DNA from: Paludibacteraceae bacterium
GTDB lineage: Bacteria > Bacteroidota > Bacteroidia > Bacteroidales > Paludibacteraceae
DNA: 64,000 nucleotides
Assembly (NCBI GenBank): GCA_024401645.1
Contig: JAKSKR010000007.1
Coordinates: 36,039-100,038, forward strand
Direction of reading: 5' to 3'
In this document: piece by piece, positions 23,947 through 32,768 of the stretch
Layout of the letters: every line of letters begins with the position of its first letter
Numbering within the stretch: the first letter of the stretch is position 1
The notes under the pieces: generated by a model
Told to the model about the DNA's origin: nothing
Database searches by the model: none
The model's input: the letters and a program-made list of their open reading frames with translations, nothing else
Translations under genes and position numbers: made by a program

Positions 23947-25689
23947 ATGTCTAAGCTAAATATAGATCAAAAGTCTATTAAAGACTTATTCAGTGATAAA
24001 AAATCAGATTTTTTAATTCCTGATTACCAAAGACCATACGCATGGGATGACAAAGAATGTTTAACCTTATGGGAAGACATTTTTTCTTTTGCGTTTCCTG
24101 AAGATGATTGTACGAAATTCAATAGTGATAATGATGAATATTTTTTAGGGCCTATTGTCACTTTTAAAAATAGCGATAATAAATTAGAGATTATTGATGG
24201 TCAACAGCGTCTCACTACTTTGATGTTATTACTACGTGCTTTCCACTCAAAGTTCGGTAATATGAAAGATGAACAGTCGAAGAAGACAAGAGAGCTTATT
24301 GAAAAATGTATATGGAAGACGGATGAGTTTGGAAATCCCAATATGAATGCGTTAAAAATTGATTCTGAGGTAGCAAGTGACGAAGATAAGACGGAGTTTC
24401 TTGATATTCTTAGAACAGGTATCGTTTCCGATTCCATGAAAAGCAATTATGCGCAGAATTTTCGTTTTTTCGTGAAAAAAATTGATGAGTTCCTACATGA
24501 ATTCCCTAGTTATTTTGCTTTTCTTCCAATTAGGACACTTAATAATTGTATATTATTACCAATTGAGGCAGAGTCGCAAGATACAGCATTAAGAATATTC
24601 TCAACACTTAACGATAGAGGTAAGCCACTATCAGATGCTGACATTTTCAAAGCACAATTCTATAAATACTATTCAGCAAAAGGTCAAAAGGATAATTTTA
24701 TCGGAAAGTGGAAGACTCTGGAGGTTTTGTGTGAAAAGATCTTTAAACCTATATATGGTACACCAATGGATGAGCTGTTTACTCGATATATGTATTATGA
24801 GCGAGCAAAACAGGGTATTAAATCATCAACAACAGAGGCTCTAAGAAAGTTTTACGAGAAGAATGGTTATATTTTATTGAAAAACGACAATGTCTTTGAT
24901 AATCTAATTAACCTTGCAGAATTTTGGAAGGATGTAGATTTGCAAAATCCAGAACGCTTTTCAGATGAAGTTCTGCGGAGATTGTATGTCCTTAATTATG
25001 CACCGAATGGAATGTGGACATATATAGTGACAGTTTATTATATGTCATATAAAGATGATCAGGGAAGTATCGATCAAATTGCATTTGAGTCTTTCTTGAA
25101 TAAGATTACTGCATTCATTTGGGCTTATGCAGTATCAAATCCTGGTGTTAATGCTTTGAGAACACCGCTATTTGCAGAAATGATAAACATAGTCAATCAG
25201 TTGCCACTTAGTTTTGCTGACTATAAATTTGAGGAGAAACGAATTGAGGATACTTTTAACTTATACACTTTCTCGAATAGTAGAGCAATTACTAAGTCAA
25301 TGATTACATGGTGGGCTTATAATAATAAAAAGCAGAATCTTCTTAGTTTGGAAACAGTAATGGAGATTGAACATATTTTTCCAAGGAATAGGCAAGAAAA
25401 CGAGAAGACGCTAAAAAACGTAAAGAACTTGGAGAAACTTGGTAACAAGGCCATTTTAGAAAAGCACGTCAATATAAGAGCTTCTGACTATAAGTTTGCT
25501 GACAAGAAAAAGTATTATAAGGGATTTACAACTGAAAAAGGTAAAAAGAAGGAAGGAACAAAAGTTTTTGAACTTTTGGAGTTAGCAGATAAGTCCAATG
25601 ACTTTGTAGAATCTAATATTGAAAGTAGAAATCAATCGATAATCAAGGGCTTTATAGGTTATTTAAGGGAAAATGATTTGTTGAATTGA
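23947..25689 (+). CDS. Fused GmrSD-type DUF262-DUF1524 protein (probable anti-phage nuclease)
   Basis: 580 residues. The N-terminal DUF262 (GmrS/ParB-like NTPase) spans about 10-260 with FLIPDYQRPYAWDD and IIDGQQRLTTLMLLL, the nucleotide-binding signature. The C-terminal DUF1524 (GmrD, HNH/His-Me nuclease type) is at about 440-560, with MEIEHIFPRNR and KLGNKAILEKHVN giving the H..N..N set. Single-chain GmrSD and BrxU-type proteins are type IV restriction enzymes that cut modified phage DNA. The gene is markedly AT-richer than the flanking kefB-like gene, suggesting transfer. It is followed 123 bases later by an AlbA_2 ATPase gene on the same strand, and the two may act as one system. Confidence 0.85.
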   Translation: MSKLNIDQKSIKDLFSDKKSDFLIPDYQRPYAWDDKECLTLWEDIFSFAFPEDDCTKFNSDNDEYFLGPIVTFKNSDNKLEIIDGQQRLTTLMLLLRAFHSKFGNMKDEQSKKTRELIEKCIWKTDEFGNPNMNALKIDSEVASDEDKTEFLDILRTGIVSDSMKSNYAQNFRFFVKKIDEFLHEFPSYFAFLPIRTLNNCILLPIEAESQDTALRIFSTLNDRGKPLSDADIFKAQFYKYYSAKGQKDNFIGKWKTLEVLCEKIFKPIYGTPMDELFTRYMYYERAKQGIKSSTTEALRKFYEKNGYILLKNDNVFDNLINLAEFWKDVDLQNPERFSDEVLRRLYVLNYAPNGMWTYIVTVYYMSYKDDQGSIDQIAFESFLNKITAFIWAYAVSNPGVNALRTPLFAEMINIVNQLPLSFADYKFEEKRIEDTFNLYTFSNSRAITKSMITWWAYNNKKQNLLSLETVMEIEHIFPRNRQENEKTLKNVKNLEKLGNKAILEKHVNIRASDYKFADKKKYYKGFTTEKGKKKEGTKVFELLELADKSNDFVESNIESRNQSIIKGFIGYLRENDLLN

Positions 25690-25812
25690 TAGCTTTGCTT
25701 TATTTTCTTGTAATTCGTGTAAATACAAACGCTATCATAATGCAAATGATTTGAGAAGGCGGACGATACAAAATTCATTCCTAGATTGAAGGGAAGGAAA
25801 AGGGGAGTAGTT

Positions 25813-27354
25813 ATGACAGAAAAAGAACTTCAAGAGATATTATTAATTGACGAGAGTTACCGAATAGAACGAACGGTATCTACTGGAAATATGGATAAGT
25901 TTCAGGAGGCAATCTGTGCCTTTGCCAATGACCTCCCAGGAAAACGTCAGAAGGGGTATTTGCTTATTGGAGTGTACGATGACGGGAAAGTCAGTGGACT
26001 GAAGGTTGATGATGCCTTGATGAAAAAGATTAGTGGTATTCGTTCAGATGGCAACATCCTTCCTTTGCCAGTCATGAATACAGAGAAGGTTTCAACTCCT
26101 GATGGGGATGTACTTGTGGTGGAAGTCACACCATCATTCGATACACCTGTACGTTATAGAGGAAGAACTTTTATAAGAATAGGCCCTCGAAGAGATATTG
26201 CAAGTTTAGAAGAAGAACGAATCCTTTTGGAGCGTTGTGGAGCTGCTTTGCCGACATTTGATACTCGACCTTGTAGAGAGTCAAGATTAGAAGATATTGA
26301 TGTTGATTATATCGAAAAGGTGTACTTCCCATTGGCTGTTGATGCTGAAACTCTGAATAATGATACTCGTAATTTGAAAGAAAAATTAGCATCGTTACGT
26401 CTTTATAATATGCAATGGGATTGTCCAACTTATGCTGCTATCATTATGTTTGGTCGTAATCCAAAATTCTTCATGCCAGGTGCATATATACAATTTGTAC
26501 ATTTTAATGGTGAGGATAACGGAGGGAGAATACTTAATGAAAGAATGTTTGAAGGACCTCTTTATAAGTTGCTTCCAAGGTTAGAGAATTTTATTGATGA
26601 TGCAATTGTAACAAGTCGTCCAGTGTCAATTAGCACATTGAGAGAAAAAGACGTGAAGAATTACCCTAGCAAAGCTCTTCGTGAATTATTGATGAATGCA
26701 ATAATGCATCGTGACTATCAGTCAAATACTCCTACTCGTGTATATCAATACGATGATCGAATTGAGATAATGAATCCCGGTGGTTTGTACGGAAATGCTC
26801 GGCCGGAAAATTTCCCGAATGTTAATGACTATCGAAACAACACGCTTGCTGGCATAATGAAAACATTTAATTATGTTAACATGTTTAATCATGGCATACA
26901 AGAAGTACAGTTGTTGTTAGCAGAGAATGGCAATTCTCCTGCTGAGTTCGATATCAATATGCTTACTGTGTTTCTTGTTAAAATTATGGATGCTAATGTT
27001 ATTGAAGCTGATTTGGTTCGCCAGCAAATATTCAAAAAACTTGATGCAAACATCATGCAACCAATCATGCAACCAATCATGCAACCAGAACTTGAAGATG
27101 TACCAGAAAAAGTTAAGTTGCTGATATCTTGCTTAGATGTGCATCGACTTAGTCGCAACGAACTACAAGAACGGCTTGAACATGTAACTAATCATGCAAC
27201 TATCAGTAGACAGTATCTTTCAAAGGCTTATTTACAACCTGCAATTGAAGCTGGATTCATAACCATGTCACTTCCTGACGCTCCGAAAAGTAAGCATCAG
27301 AAATATTATCTTACAGAAAAAGGGTTGTTGGTGCTAAGGAAAAAACAGTCATAA
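25813..27354 (+). CDS. AlbA_2/Schlafen-type ATP-binding protein with C-terminal winged helix
   Basis: I take the ATG at 25813 (513 aa) over a TTG 27 bases upstream. Residues about 15-130 form the AlbA_2 (Schlafen) domain (RTVSTGNMDKFQEAICAFAN, YLLIGVYDDGKVSGL, TFIRIGPRRDIAS). A GHKL-type ATPase region follows at about 290-400 (ALRELLMNAIMHRDY, RIEIMNPGGLYG, NTLAGIMK, FNHGIQEV). A proline/methionine repeat (IMQP three times, about 414-425) leads into a winged-helix C-terminus. Such proteins are annotated as transcriptional regulators or helicase-like, and AlbA_2 proteins recur in defence islands. Low GC matches the preceding GmrSD gene. Confidence 0.8.
   Translation: MTEKELQEILLIDESYRIERTVSTGNMDKFQEAICAFANDLPGKRQKGYLLIGVYDDGKVSGLKVDDALMKKISGIRSDGNILPLPVMNTEKVSTPDGDVLVVEVTPSFDTPVRYRGRTFIRIGPRRDIASLEEERILLERCGAALPTFDTRPCRESRLEDIDVDYIEKVYFPLAVDAETLNNDTRNLKEKLASLRLYNMQWDCPTYAAIIMFGRNPKFFMPGAYIQFVHFNGEDNGGRILNERMFEGPLYKLLPRLENFIDDAIVTSRPVSISTLREKDVKNYPSKALRELLMNAIMHRDYQSNTPTRVYQYDDRIEIMNPGGLYGNARPENFPNVNDYRNNTLAGIMKTFNYVNMFNHGIQEVQLLLAENGNSPAEFDINMLTVFLVKIMDANVIEADLVRQQIFKKLDANIMQPIMQPIMQPELEDVPEKVKLLISCLDVHRLSRNELQERLEHVTNHATISRQYLSKAYLQPAIEAGFITMSLPDAPKSKHQKYYLTEKGLLVLRKKQS
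27052..27087 (+). repeat. Three tandem 12-bp repeats encoding IMQP
   Basis: ATCATGCAACCA occurs three times without interruption inside the AlbA_2 gene. As a multiple of three, copy-number change would lengthen or shorten the linker without a frameshift. Confidence 0.85.
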
Positions 27355-27395
27355 TCGTTAAATGAATATTTCATCAAAGGACACGATTATTTATT

Positions 27396-27890
27396 ATGGC
27401 GCAAAATATTATAGGTAAAATTGTTGGTTTGTTGTTATTGACGGCGTGGACCCTTTTTTTCGGTATATGTGTATATCATAATGTTGAAGTTGTGACGACT
27501 CGCTGCTTTGGAGAGGAGTTTGATGCTAAAATTACGAATATCAAGGTGACTGGTGGGCGTTCCCCAAATATTATCTTCGATTTCGAGTATGAAGGCAAAA
27601 TCTGTTGTACCCGTTACGGATATAATGGCGTGAAAGTCGGAGATGTAATTAAAATGCGTAGGAATAGCAAAGAGACTCCTTCTTTATTACGCAATTTGTC
27701 GACGAAAGTTCTGTGTTGTTTAAATGTACGCATACCTGGTATGGAATTGTTCGTCCCTTCTTCCTATTTGATCTTTATGGAGTTTATAATTATAGCTTTT
27801 CTTTTATTCTATCTCTCGATACCTTGGCTTTCTGTGATAATATATGTGACGGAAAGGTTGAATAAACAAAAAAAATCTAATGTACAATAA
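27396..27890 (+). CDS. Small two-TM membrane protein (164 aa), paralogue of the next gene
   Basis: TM1 is near residues 8-28 (IVGLLLLTAWTLFFGICVY) and TM2 near 122-150 (SSYLIFMEFIIIAFLLFYL). Between them lies a beta-type domain (EFDAKITNIKVTGG...IIFDFEYEGKICCTRYG...VGDVIKMRRN). This layout, an extracytoplasmic V/I-T-x-I...F-x-Y-x-G-K segment between two helices, resembles DUF3592-type proteins. The assignment is tentative and no function is known. Its stop overlaps the next gene, which has the same layout. Confidence 0.65.
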   Translation: MAQNIIGKIVGLLLLTAWTLFFGICVYHNVEVVTTRCFGEEFDAKITNIKVTGGRSPNIIFDFEYEGKICCTRYGYNGVKVGDVIKMRRNSKETPSLLRNLSTKVLCCLNVRIPGMELFVPSSYLIFMEFIIIAFLLFYLSIPWLSVIIYVTERLNKQKKSNVQ

Positions 27891-28278
27891 GAATTCGGAA
27901 TCAGTACGCCCATATTTGCTAGTGTGCCTAATAGTGGCTGTTTTTGTGGGCTATGGTGCTTATTCGCAAGCAAAGGATATATACGCTTATTATAAGGGCG
28001 AAAAAATTGAAGTAAGGATAACAGATATAGAAGCGAAGCATGGGAAAACCGTTTATTTTGAATATAACGGGCAGATGTGTTCATCCTCTGGTAGTTCCGA
28101 TTTCAATGATATAATGGTGGGCGATGTTGTTAAAATGCACAAATATGGAGACCTGTTCATTTACGATGGCATAAGTGGTTCTTCTATGTGGGCCGGTCTT
28201 GTGTGTACTCTTGGGATGTTCCTGGTTGTCTCGTGCTTCATTGTTGGTTTTTGCCGGGAAATAAGGCAACATAGTTAG
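27880..28278 (+). CDS. Small two-TM membrane protein (132 aa), paralogue of the preceding gene
   Basis: TM1 is at about 10-30 (PYLLVCLIVAVFVGYGAY), TM2 at about 102-125 (MWAGLVCTLGMFLVVSCFIVGF). The middle part (IEVRITDIEAKHGKTVYFEYNGQMCSSS...VGDVVKMHKYGD) aligns by eye with that of the preceding protein: same VRITDI / AKITNI strand, same F-E-Y-x-G and same VGDVxKM. The ATG overlaps the preceding stop by 11 bases, so translation is coupled. Function unknown. Confidence 0.65.
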   Translation: MYNKNSESVRPYLLVCLIVAVFVGYGAYSQAKDIYAYYKGEKIEVRITDIEAKHGKTVYFEYNGQMCSSSGSSDFNDIMVGDVVKMHKYGDLFIYDGISGSSMWAGLVCTLGMFLVVSCFIVGFCREIRQHS

Positions 28279-28289
28279 GGAAAAATCAA

Positions 28290-28333
28290 GAAGATATAAA
28301 TCATCCCCAACTTGGGGACAATTTTATATCTTC
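28290..28333. terminator. Bidirectional terminator between convergent genes
   Basis: GAAGATATAAA (28290-28300) pairs perfectly with TTTATATCTTC (28323-28333), enclosing a CCCC/GGGG inner stem. Confidence 0.7.
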
Positions 28334-28374
28334 CCTTTGTTCCTTATATCGGAAAAGGTAACAATGTTATCGGT

Positions 28375-28584
28375 TTATTTCTGCTTTTTGAGAACCTTTA
28401 GCATCGCAGCTGCACCATTAAGGTAGTCGAGCATGATGGTGGCAACAGCGTCGAGGTTTTCTTCGGGGTCGTCAATAACACCTTGTGCATATTCCGATGC
28501 CTTGTCTATCATCTGTTTGTTGTATTCGCCTAAACCTAGTTTCTTAATCTCTTCAAGGAATTCGTTTTCTAATTCTAGTTTCAT
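28375..28584 (-). CDS. Small helical protein (69 aa), last gene of the lipid A operon
   Basis: A highly charged, wholly helical-looking 69-residue protein (start MKLELENEFLEEIKKLGLGEYN; ends AAAMLKVLKKQK) with no recognised domain. It begins 27 bases after the stop of the LOG-family gene on the same strand, so it is probably the last gene of that operon. Codon use matches the neighbours, which supports a real gene. Confidence 0.6.
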   Translation of the reverse strand: MKLELENEFLEEIKKLGLGEYNKQMIDKASEYAQGVIDDPEENLDAVATIMLDYLNGAAAMLKVLKKQK

Positions 28585-28611
28585 ATCTGTTTTTATTTGT
28601 TTTCAAATGAT

Positions 28612-29733
28612 TTAGCCCAATCGGTCGTTGTTGAACACCAATATCTGTTCTATGACTTTTTCGGGGTCGTCGTTTAGCGAGAGAATGAGGTTTTTGTATT
28701 TGCCGTTTTTCATCATCTGTTGCAACAGAGGGTAGATAGGCATTTCTTCGGTCCAGTAGGCGGTGCCCATAAATGCCATTGGACTGGCATAGCCAAAGCT
28801 GAGGTAGTGGTTCTGCACGGCGTCTTGGAAGACTTCCTGCATGGTGCCGGCACTACCTGGTGTGTAGATGATGCCCCCCTTGGCAATGGTTAAGATGCCG
28901 TCTTCGCGAATGCTGTTCTCGAAGTATTTGGCAATGTGTGTGGCAAATGGGGTAGAAGGTTCGTGACCATATAGCCAAGTTGGTATGCCAAGGCTTTTGT
29001 AGGTATTCTGCTCATATTTTTCCATCACCTCGAAAGCGGTGCTCAACCAACCTTCGTCGGCAAACGTAGGGGCTTTTTCTAAAGTCGAAATGGCATCGTC
29101 CACCTCGGTCTGGCTCCGTCCTGCAAGCCATGCGCCCAGGTGGGTGGCTTCCATGGCACCCGGTCCACCACCGCTTATCATCAAATAGCCGTCTTCGGTT
29201 AGCTTCTTGCCTATGCTTACAATCTTCTTATACATGTCGTCGGTGCGTTTCATGCCGTGGCCGCCCATAATGCCCACAATTCTTCGTTCGTCGTAGTGGG
29301 TTAGGAAGTCGTGCATGGCGTCGCTGATGGAGTGGTCGTGAAGCGAACGTGCAAGTGTTTCCTTTATGTCGGTTGCCTCTTTCCCGGTCCACATGTAGTG
29401 GCGGTAAACGCGCTGGTCGAAGCAGGTCTCGTAGCTGCTAGGCGATGTGGGCGAGAAACCGTTGTAAAGGTCGGCAGGTGTGTATAGCGAGTTGCGGAAT
29501 ACATTGTAAGGGACGTCTATCTGCGGAAAGACGAGGCAGTTGCGCGACTGGTATTTCTGGTAGTCAGTTGGCAGGGTACAACCCAAGAAGATGCAGTCTT
29601 CGAACTGGTACGGACGCTTAACGTCTTCTACTTGCGTAAAGTCGATGTTCTGGAATGCACAGTGGCTGAATATATGGGTATTGTTGCCAACCTCTTTCAG
29701 CTGGTCAATCGTGTCTATCTCTTTATAGTTCAT
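28612..29733 (-). CDS. LOG-family (lysine-decarboxylase-like) nucleotide-processing protein
   Basis: 373 residues. The Rossmann-like LOG domain (about 145-340) carries GIMGGHGMKR, MISGGGPGAMEATHLGAW and a PGSAGTMQEVFQ segment in place of the usual PGGxGTxxE; the second Gly is Ser here, the glutamate is kept. The family hydrolyses the N-glycosidic bond of nucleoside monophosphates (LOG, PpnN). The N-terminal ~130 residues have no clear family. Its start overlaps the acyloxyacyl-hydrolase stop by 11 bases. Confidence 0.78.
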   Translation of the reverse strand: MNYKEIDTIDQLKEVGNNTHIFSHCAFQNIDFTQVEDVKRPYQFEDCIFLGCTLPTDYQKYQSRNCLVFPQIDVPYNVFRNSLYTPADLYNGFSPTSPSSYETCFDQRVYRHYMWTGKEATDIKETLARSLHDHSISDAMHDFLTHYDERRIVGIMGGHGMKRTDDMYKKIVSIGKKLTEDGYLMISGGGPGAMEATHLGAWLAGRSQTEVDDAISTLEKAPTFADEGWLSTAFEVMEKYEQNTYKSLGIPTWLYGHEPSTPFATHIAKYFENSIREDGILTIAKGGIIYTPGSAGTMQEVFQDAVQNHYLSFGYASPMAFMGTAYWTEEMPIYPLLQQMMKNGKYKNLILSLNDDPEKVIEQILVFNNDRLG

Positions 29734-31030
29734 GCGTGTTCTTGTCTGTTTGTTTTTTGCCCCAAGGCGTTTTGCCGTCGAGTGTGTAGCCTAGGCTCCA
29801 GAAGATGAATTGTGCCTTGCTCAAACGGATGGCACGAATGCCGCAAGTGCCGTAAAGGTGCTTGTTGAAGTAAGTTTGTACACCCACAATCTGGTAGAAT
29901 CGGGCTGTCTTTTCAACGGCATGCTGCAGGTCGAAGCCGAGTTGCCCGAAGTAGGTGAAGTAAGGGGTACGCATTTCGCCCTTTGCCGACAAGCCAATCT
30001 GCATGCGGTCCCAAAGCGAGGCCAGGTGCAGGTGGTTGTAGCGTATGCCGTCGGCACCAGTTTCTGCCACTACACGGGCATTGTTGCTCTCGTCGTAAAC
30101 AACGTCGAGGCTGGGACCATAGGCAAACTTGTAGCTAGGGCTGTAAAGTGGCGCGTAGCTGAGCTGGAACACACGGAAGGTGTGGTCGTAATATTCGTTA
30201 GGTAGGCCAGAACCAATGGTGTCCATATAGAGTTGGCGTTTGCTGACCGTAAGCTGAATTTCGTGCTTGATGTGTTTCTCGTGTTCGGGGCGGTATTTTA
30301 GCTCTGGGTACAGCTTGTGCAGTTCGGCAGTGTCGACGCGTTCCTTCTGCCATTCATAGTCGGGGTCGTCCCAACGGTAGGCAAGCTCAATCATTGGCGA
30401 CCAAAGGTTGGCGCCTTTGTTGGGTACGTGGGTGGCACCGTTGCTGAAATGGGTAACACCGCCACCAATCTTCAGGTCGAAGTTTCTGGCAAGTTGCCAC
30501 TCTAGGAATAGGTTGAAACCAACGTGCGCATTCTCGCGCGAACCTATGGTTATGTTGTCGGGAGCCTCAATGGGGTCGTAGTGGCTCCAGTTGAAGCTGT
30601 AGCCCAAGTTCCACTCATATTGCAGGTTGCAGTGGCGGCCAAGGCGTGCCAGCGAGCCGCCGTGAAAGAAGAACAGCGACATGGGGTTGCCAAAGTAGTG
30701 GCTCTCGTCGAAGTCGGCAATGTAAAAACCGGCACCCGTGTAGGGCTGGTGGTATATTTCCCTGCGCCAGTCGTTCTTGGCTAAACCCAATCCGAACTTT
30801 ACTGCCATGGCCCTATAGTCGAGGTCGCGACCTTCCATTTTCAAGAAGTCGTTGGTCTTCAGCATCTGGCCTTGGTCATATTTTACCGAAATGGCTTTAG
30901 GATTGTTGCGTAGGGCTGTCCAAATGGCGGGTTGCTCGTTTGCGGTTGTGTTTGCAGTTGCCGTTGTGTCTTGCGCAGCTGCAGTCAGTTGCGCAAGTAG
31001 GCCCATTAGTACGAAGGTTACCTTTCTCAT
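29723..31030 (-). CDS. Acyloxyacyl hydrolase / PagL-like lipid A deacylase, outer membrane
   Basis: 435 residues with a signal peptide (MRKVTFVLMGLLAQLTAAAQ). The strand-rich body of an 8-stranded-type barrel includes the family's active-site stretch GGGVTHFSNGATHVPNKG (His and Ser of the catalytic triad). PagL-type enzymes remove the 3-O-linked acyl chain from lipid A in the outer membrane. The protein is longer than classic PagL; the C-terminal half continues with barrel-like strands (RVFQLSYAPLYSPSYKFAYG). Its ATG shares ATGA with the upstream CNNM gene's stop (31027-31030), so translation is coupled. Confidence 0.78.
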   Translation of the reverse strand: MRKVTFVLMGLLAQLTAAAQDTTATANTTANEQPAIWTALRNNPKAISVKYDQGQMLKTNDFLKMEGRDLDYRAMAVKFGLGLAKNDWRREIYHQPYTGAGFYIADFDESHYFGNPMSLFFFHGGSLARLGRHCNLQYEWNLGYSFNWSHYDPIEAPDNITIGSRENAHVGFNLFLEWQLARNFDLKIGGGVTHFSNGATHVPNKGANLWSPMIELAYRWDDPDYEWQKERVDTAELHKLYPELKYRPEHEKHIKHEIQLTVSKRQLYMDTIGSGLPNEYYDHTFRVFQLSYAPLYSPSYKFAYGPSLDVVYDESNNARVVAETGADGIRYNHLHLASLWDRMQIGLSAKGEMRTPYFTYFGQLGFDLQHAVEKTARFYQIVGVQTYFNKHLYGTCGIRAIRLSKAQFIFWSLGYTLDGKTPWGKKQTDKNTHEL

Positions 31031-32112
31031 GATTCCTTCTCGTTAGTGTCTTTGTTAAGTTCTTCGTTGGTCGGAAGCTTCACGCCCATCTTTTGGGCAC
31101 GTTTTTCCCATTGTTCTTTAGCCAACTGTTGCATGTCGATGTTGGCATCGGTCTCGTCGGTGATTTCCAGGCCAAGTATGGTTTCTAGCACGTCCTCTAG
31201 GGTGACAATGCCTTCCAGGCCGCCATATTCGTCAATAACCAAAGCAATCTGTTCCTTGCGCGAAATCATCTGGTCGTAGAAACGTAGGATGGAGGTGTGC
31301 TCGTAACAGCAGGCTATTGGTCGGCGAATGGTGCGCAGCTTGGCTTGCTTGTCGTCGTTGGCAAGGTGAAGCAAGATGTCGCTTTTCAGAACGAAACCGG
31401 TAATGTTGTCGAGCGAATCTTGGTAAACGGGTATGCGCGAGTAGCGGAGGAAGTCTTTCTTGCAGAAGAATTCTTCTAGCGAGAGGTCTTCTGGTGCTGC
31501 CAACACCACGGTGCGCGGTGTCATGATGCTGTGCACCTTAATGCTACGCATCTTGATGAGGTTATTGATGATTTTGCTCTCGTTGGCATCGAACACGCCT
31601 TCTTTCTCGCCAAGGCTGGTCATGGCGGCAATTTCCTCGCGGCTAATGGTGGCTACCGACTTGTTTGGGGTGACTATGCGGGTTATGCATAGGGCAATCT
31701 GCAAGATGGGGTAGGTTATCCATATATATAGTTGGCAGAGGTAGGCTACCGGTATGCAAAGCTGGCGCCAGTAATGAATGCCAATAGTCTTTGGTATGAT
31801 TTCCGAGAAAATGAGAATCATGACGGTCATGACTGCCGATGCTGCCCCGAAATATTCCGAACCGAACACCTCGGTCACTTGTGCGCCCACACCGGCAGCT
31901 CCGGTGGTGTTGGCTATGGTGTTGAATATAAGGATGGATGTGGTGGCTTTTTCGGTATGAGCCTTGAGCTTCTTCAACAATTGGCCTCCCTTGCTCTTGC
32001 TGGCTAGTGTCTCGGCATAAGACGATGAGGTCGATAGCATGGTTGCTTCCATCACCGAACACAGAAACGACAAAAGTACGGTCGCTAGTAATATTATTAT
32101 AAGTAACGTCAT
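31027..32112 (-). CDS. CNNM-domain (DUF21) membrane protein with CBS pair
   Basis: I use the ATG at 32112 (361 aa); a GTG 27 bases upstream adds nine residues before the first TM. The N-terminal DUF21/CNNM membrane domain (about 1-170; LLSFLCSVMEATMLSTSSSY, IFSEIIPKTIG) is followed by two CBS domains (about 205-325; IMTPRTVVLAAPEDLS, IPVYQDSLDNITGFVLKSDIL, LVIDEYGGLEGIVTLEDVLE). The usual C-terminal CorC_HlyC domain is missing; after CBS2 the protein ends within about 40 residues. The family is linked to Mg2+/Co2+ efflux. First gene of the operon with the deacylase and LOG genes. Confidence 0.85.
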   Translation of the reverse strand: MTLLIIILLATVLLSFLCSVMEATMLSTSSSYAETLASKSKGGQLLKKLKAHTEKATTSILIFNTIANTTGAAGVGAQVTEVFGSEYFGAASAVMTVMILIFSEIIPKTIGIHYWRQLCIPVAYLCQLYIWITYPILQIALCITRIVTPNKSVATISREEIAAMTSLGEKEGVFDANESKIINNLIKMRSIKVHSIMTPRTVVLAAPEDLSLEEFFCKKDFLRYSRIPVYQDSLDNITGFVLKSDILLHLANDDKQAKLRTIRRPIACCYEHTSILRFYDQMISRKEQIALVIDEYGGLEGIVTLEDVLETILGLEITDETDANIDMQQLAKEQWEKRAQKMGVKLPTNEELNKDTNEKES

Positions 32113-32207
32113 CTGTTTAATAAGGCTGAAATCACACAAAATTAATGGTTTTGCAGTAAAATTTAATAATTTTCATTAAAACGGATACGTAGTTTGTTGG
32201 TTTTTTA

Positions 32208-32215
32208 TAAATTTG
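32208..32215 (+). promoter_or_regulatory. -7 box for the MORN gene
   Basis: TAAATTTG fits TAnnTTTG, 58 bases before the ATG at 32273. Confidence 0.4.
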
Positions 32216-32272
32216 CAACGCACGCATATATCCATGTCTGTTGGAGTGTTGTGTTTTTAAACTAACAAGAAA

Positions 32273-32740
32273 ATGAAAAAGTTATTATTTATAGCAGCTG
32301 CTATGCTAATGGTTTGCAGCTCTGCGTACTCACAGTGTAAGGGCAAATGTCGTAATGGTAAGGGTGTTTATACCGATGCAGATAATGGATGGGTATACGA
32401 CGGTTACTTTAAAGACGGTTTGTTCGAAGGTAAGGGCACTATCACTTATAAGAGTGGTGCCAAGTATACAGGCGATTTTAAGGAAGGTAAGCGCGAAGGT
32501 AAGGGTACTTATACATACCCTACTGGCGATATCTACACTGGCGACTTTAAGAATGGTATGCCAGACGGTAAGGGTATCTACACTTTCGCTACTGGCGACC
32601 GTTATGAAGGCGACTTCAAGGAAGGCAAGCGCGAAGGTCGTGGTACTTACACTTTCTCAAGCGGTACTCAACAGATTGGTGAATTCGAAGCTGGTGAGTT
32701 GGTTGAAGAAATCAAGATCATCCGTAAGAAGAAGGAATAA
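32273..32740 (+). CDS. Secreted MORN-repeat protein (155 aa)
   Basis: A signal peptide (MKKLLFIAAAMLMVCSSAYS) is followed by about five MORN repeats of 23 residues (YDGYFKDGLFEGKGTITYKS, YTGDFKEGKREGKGTYTYPT and so on), then a short basic tail (IRKKKE). MORN repeats form elongated beta-hairpin stacks that bind lipids or proteins. Export of a MORN protein suggests a periplasmic or envelope role (inference). It stands alone between its own promoter and a strong terminator. Confidence 0.88.
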   Translation: MKKLLFIAAAMLMVCSSAYSQCKGKCRNGKGVYTDADNGWVYDGYFKDGLFEGKGTITYKSGAKYTGDFKEGKREGKGTYTYPTGDIYTGDFKNGMPDGKGIYTFATGDRYEGDFKEGKREGRGTYTFSSGTQQIGEFEAGELVEEIKIIRKKKE

Positions 32741-32768
32741 TCTTCTACTTTATTTTATAACCAGTACA

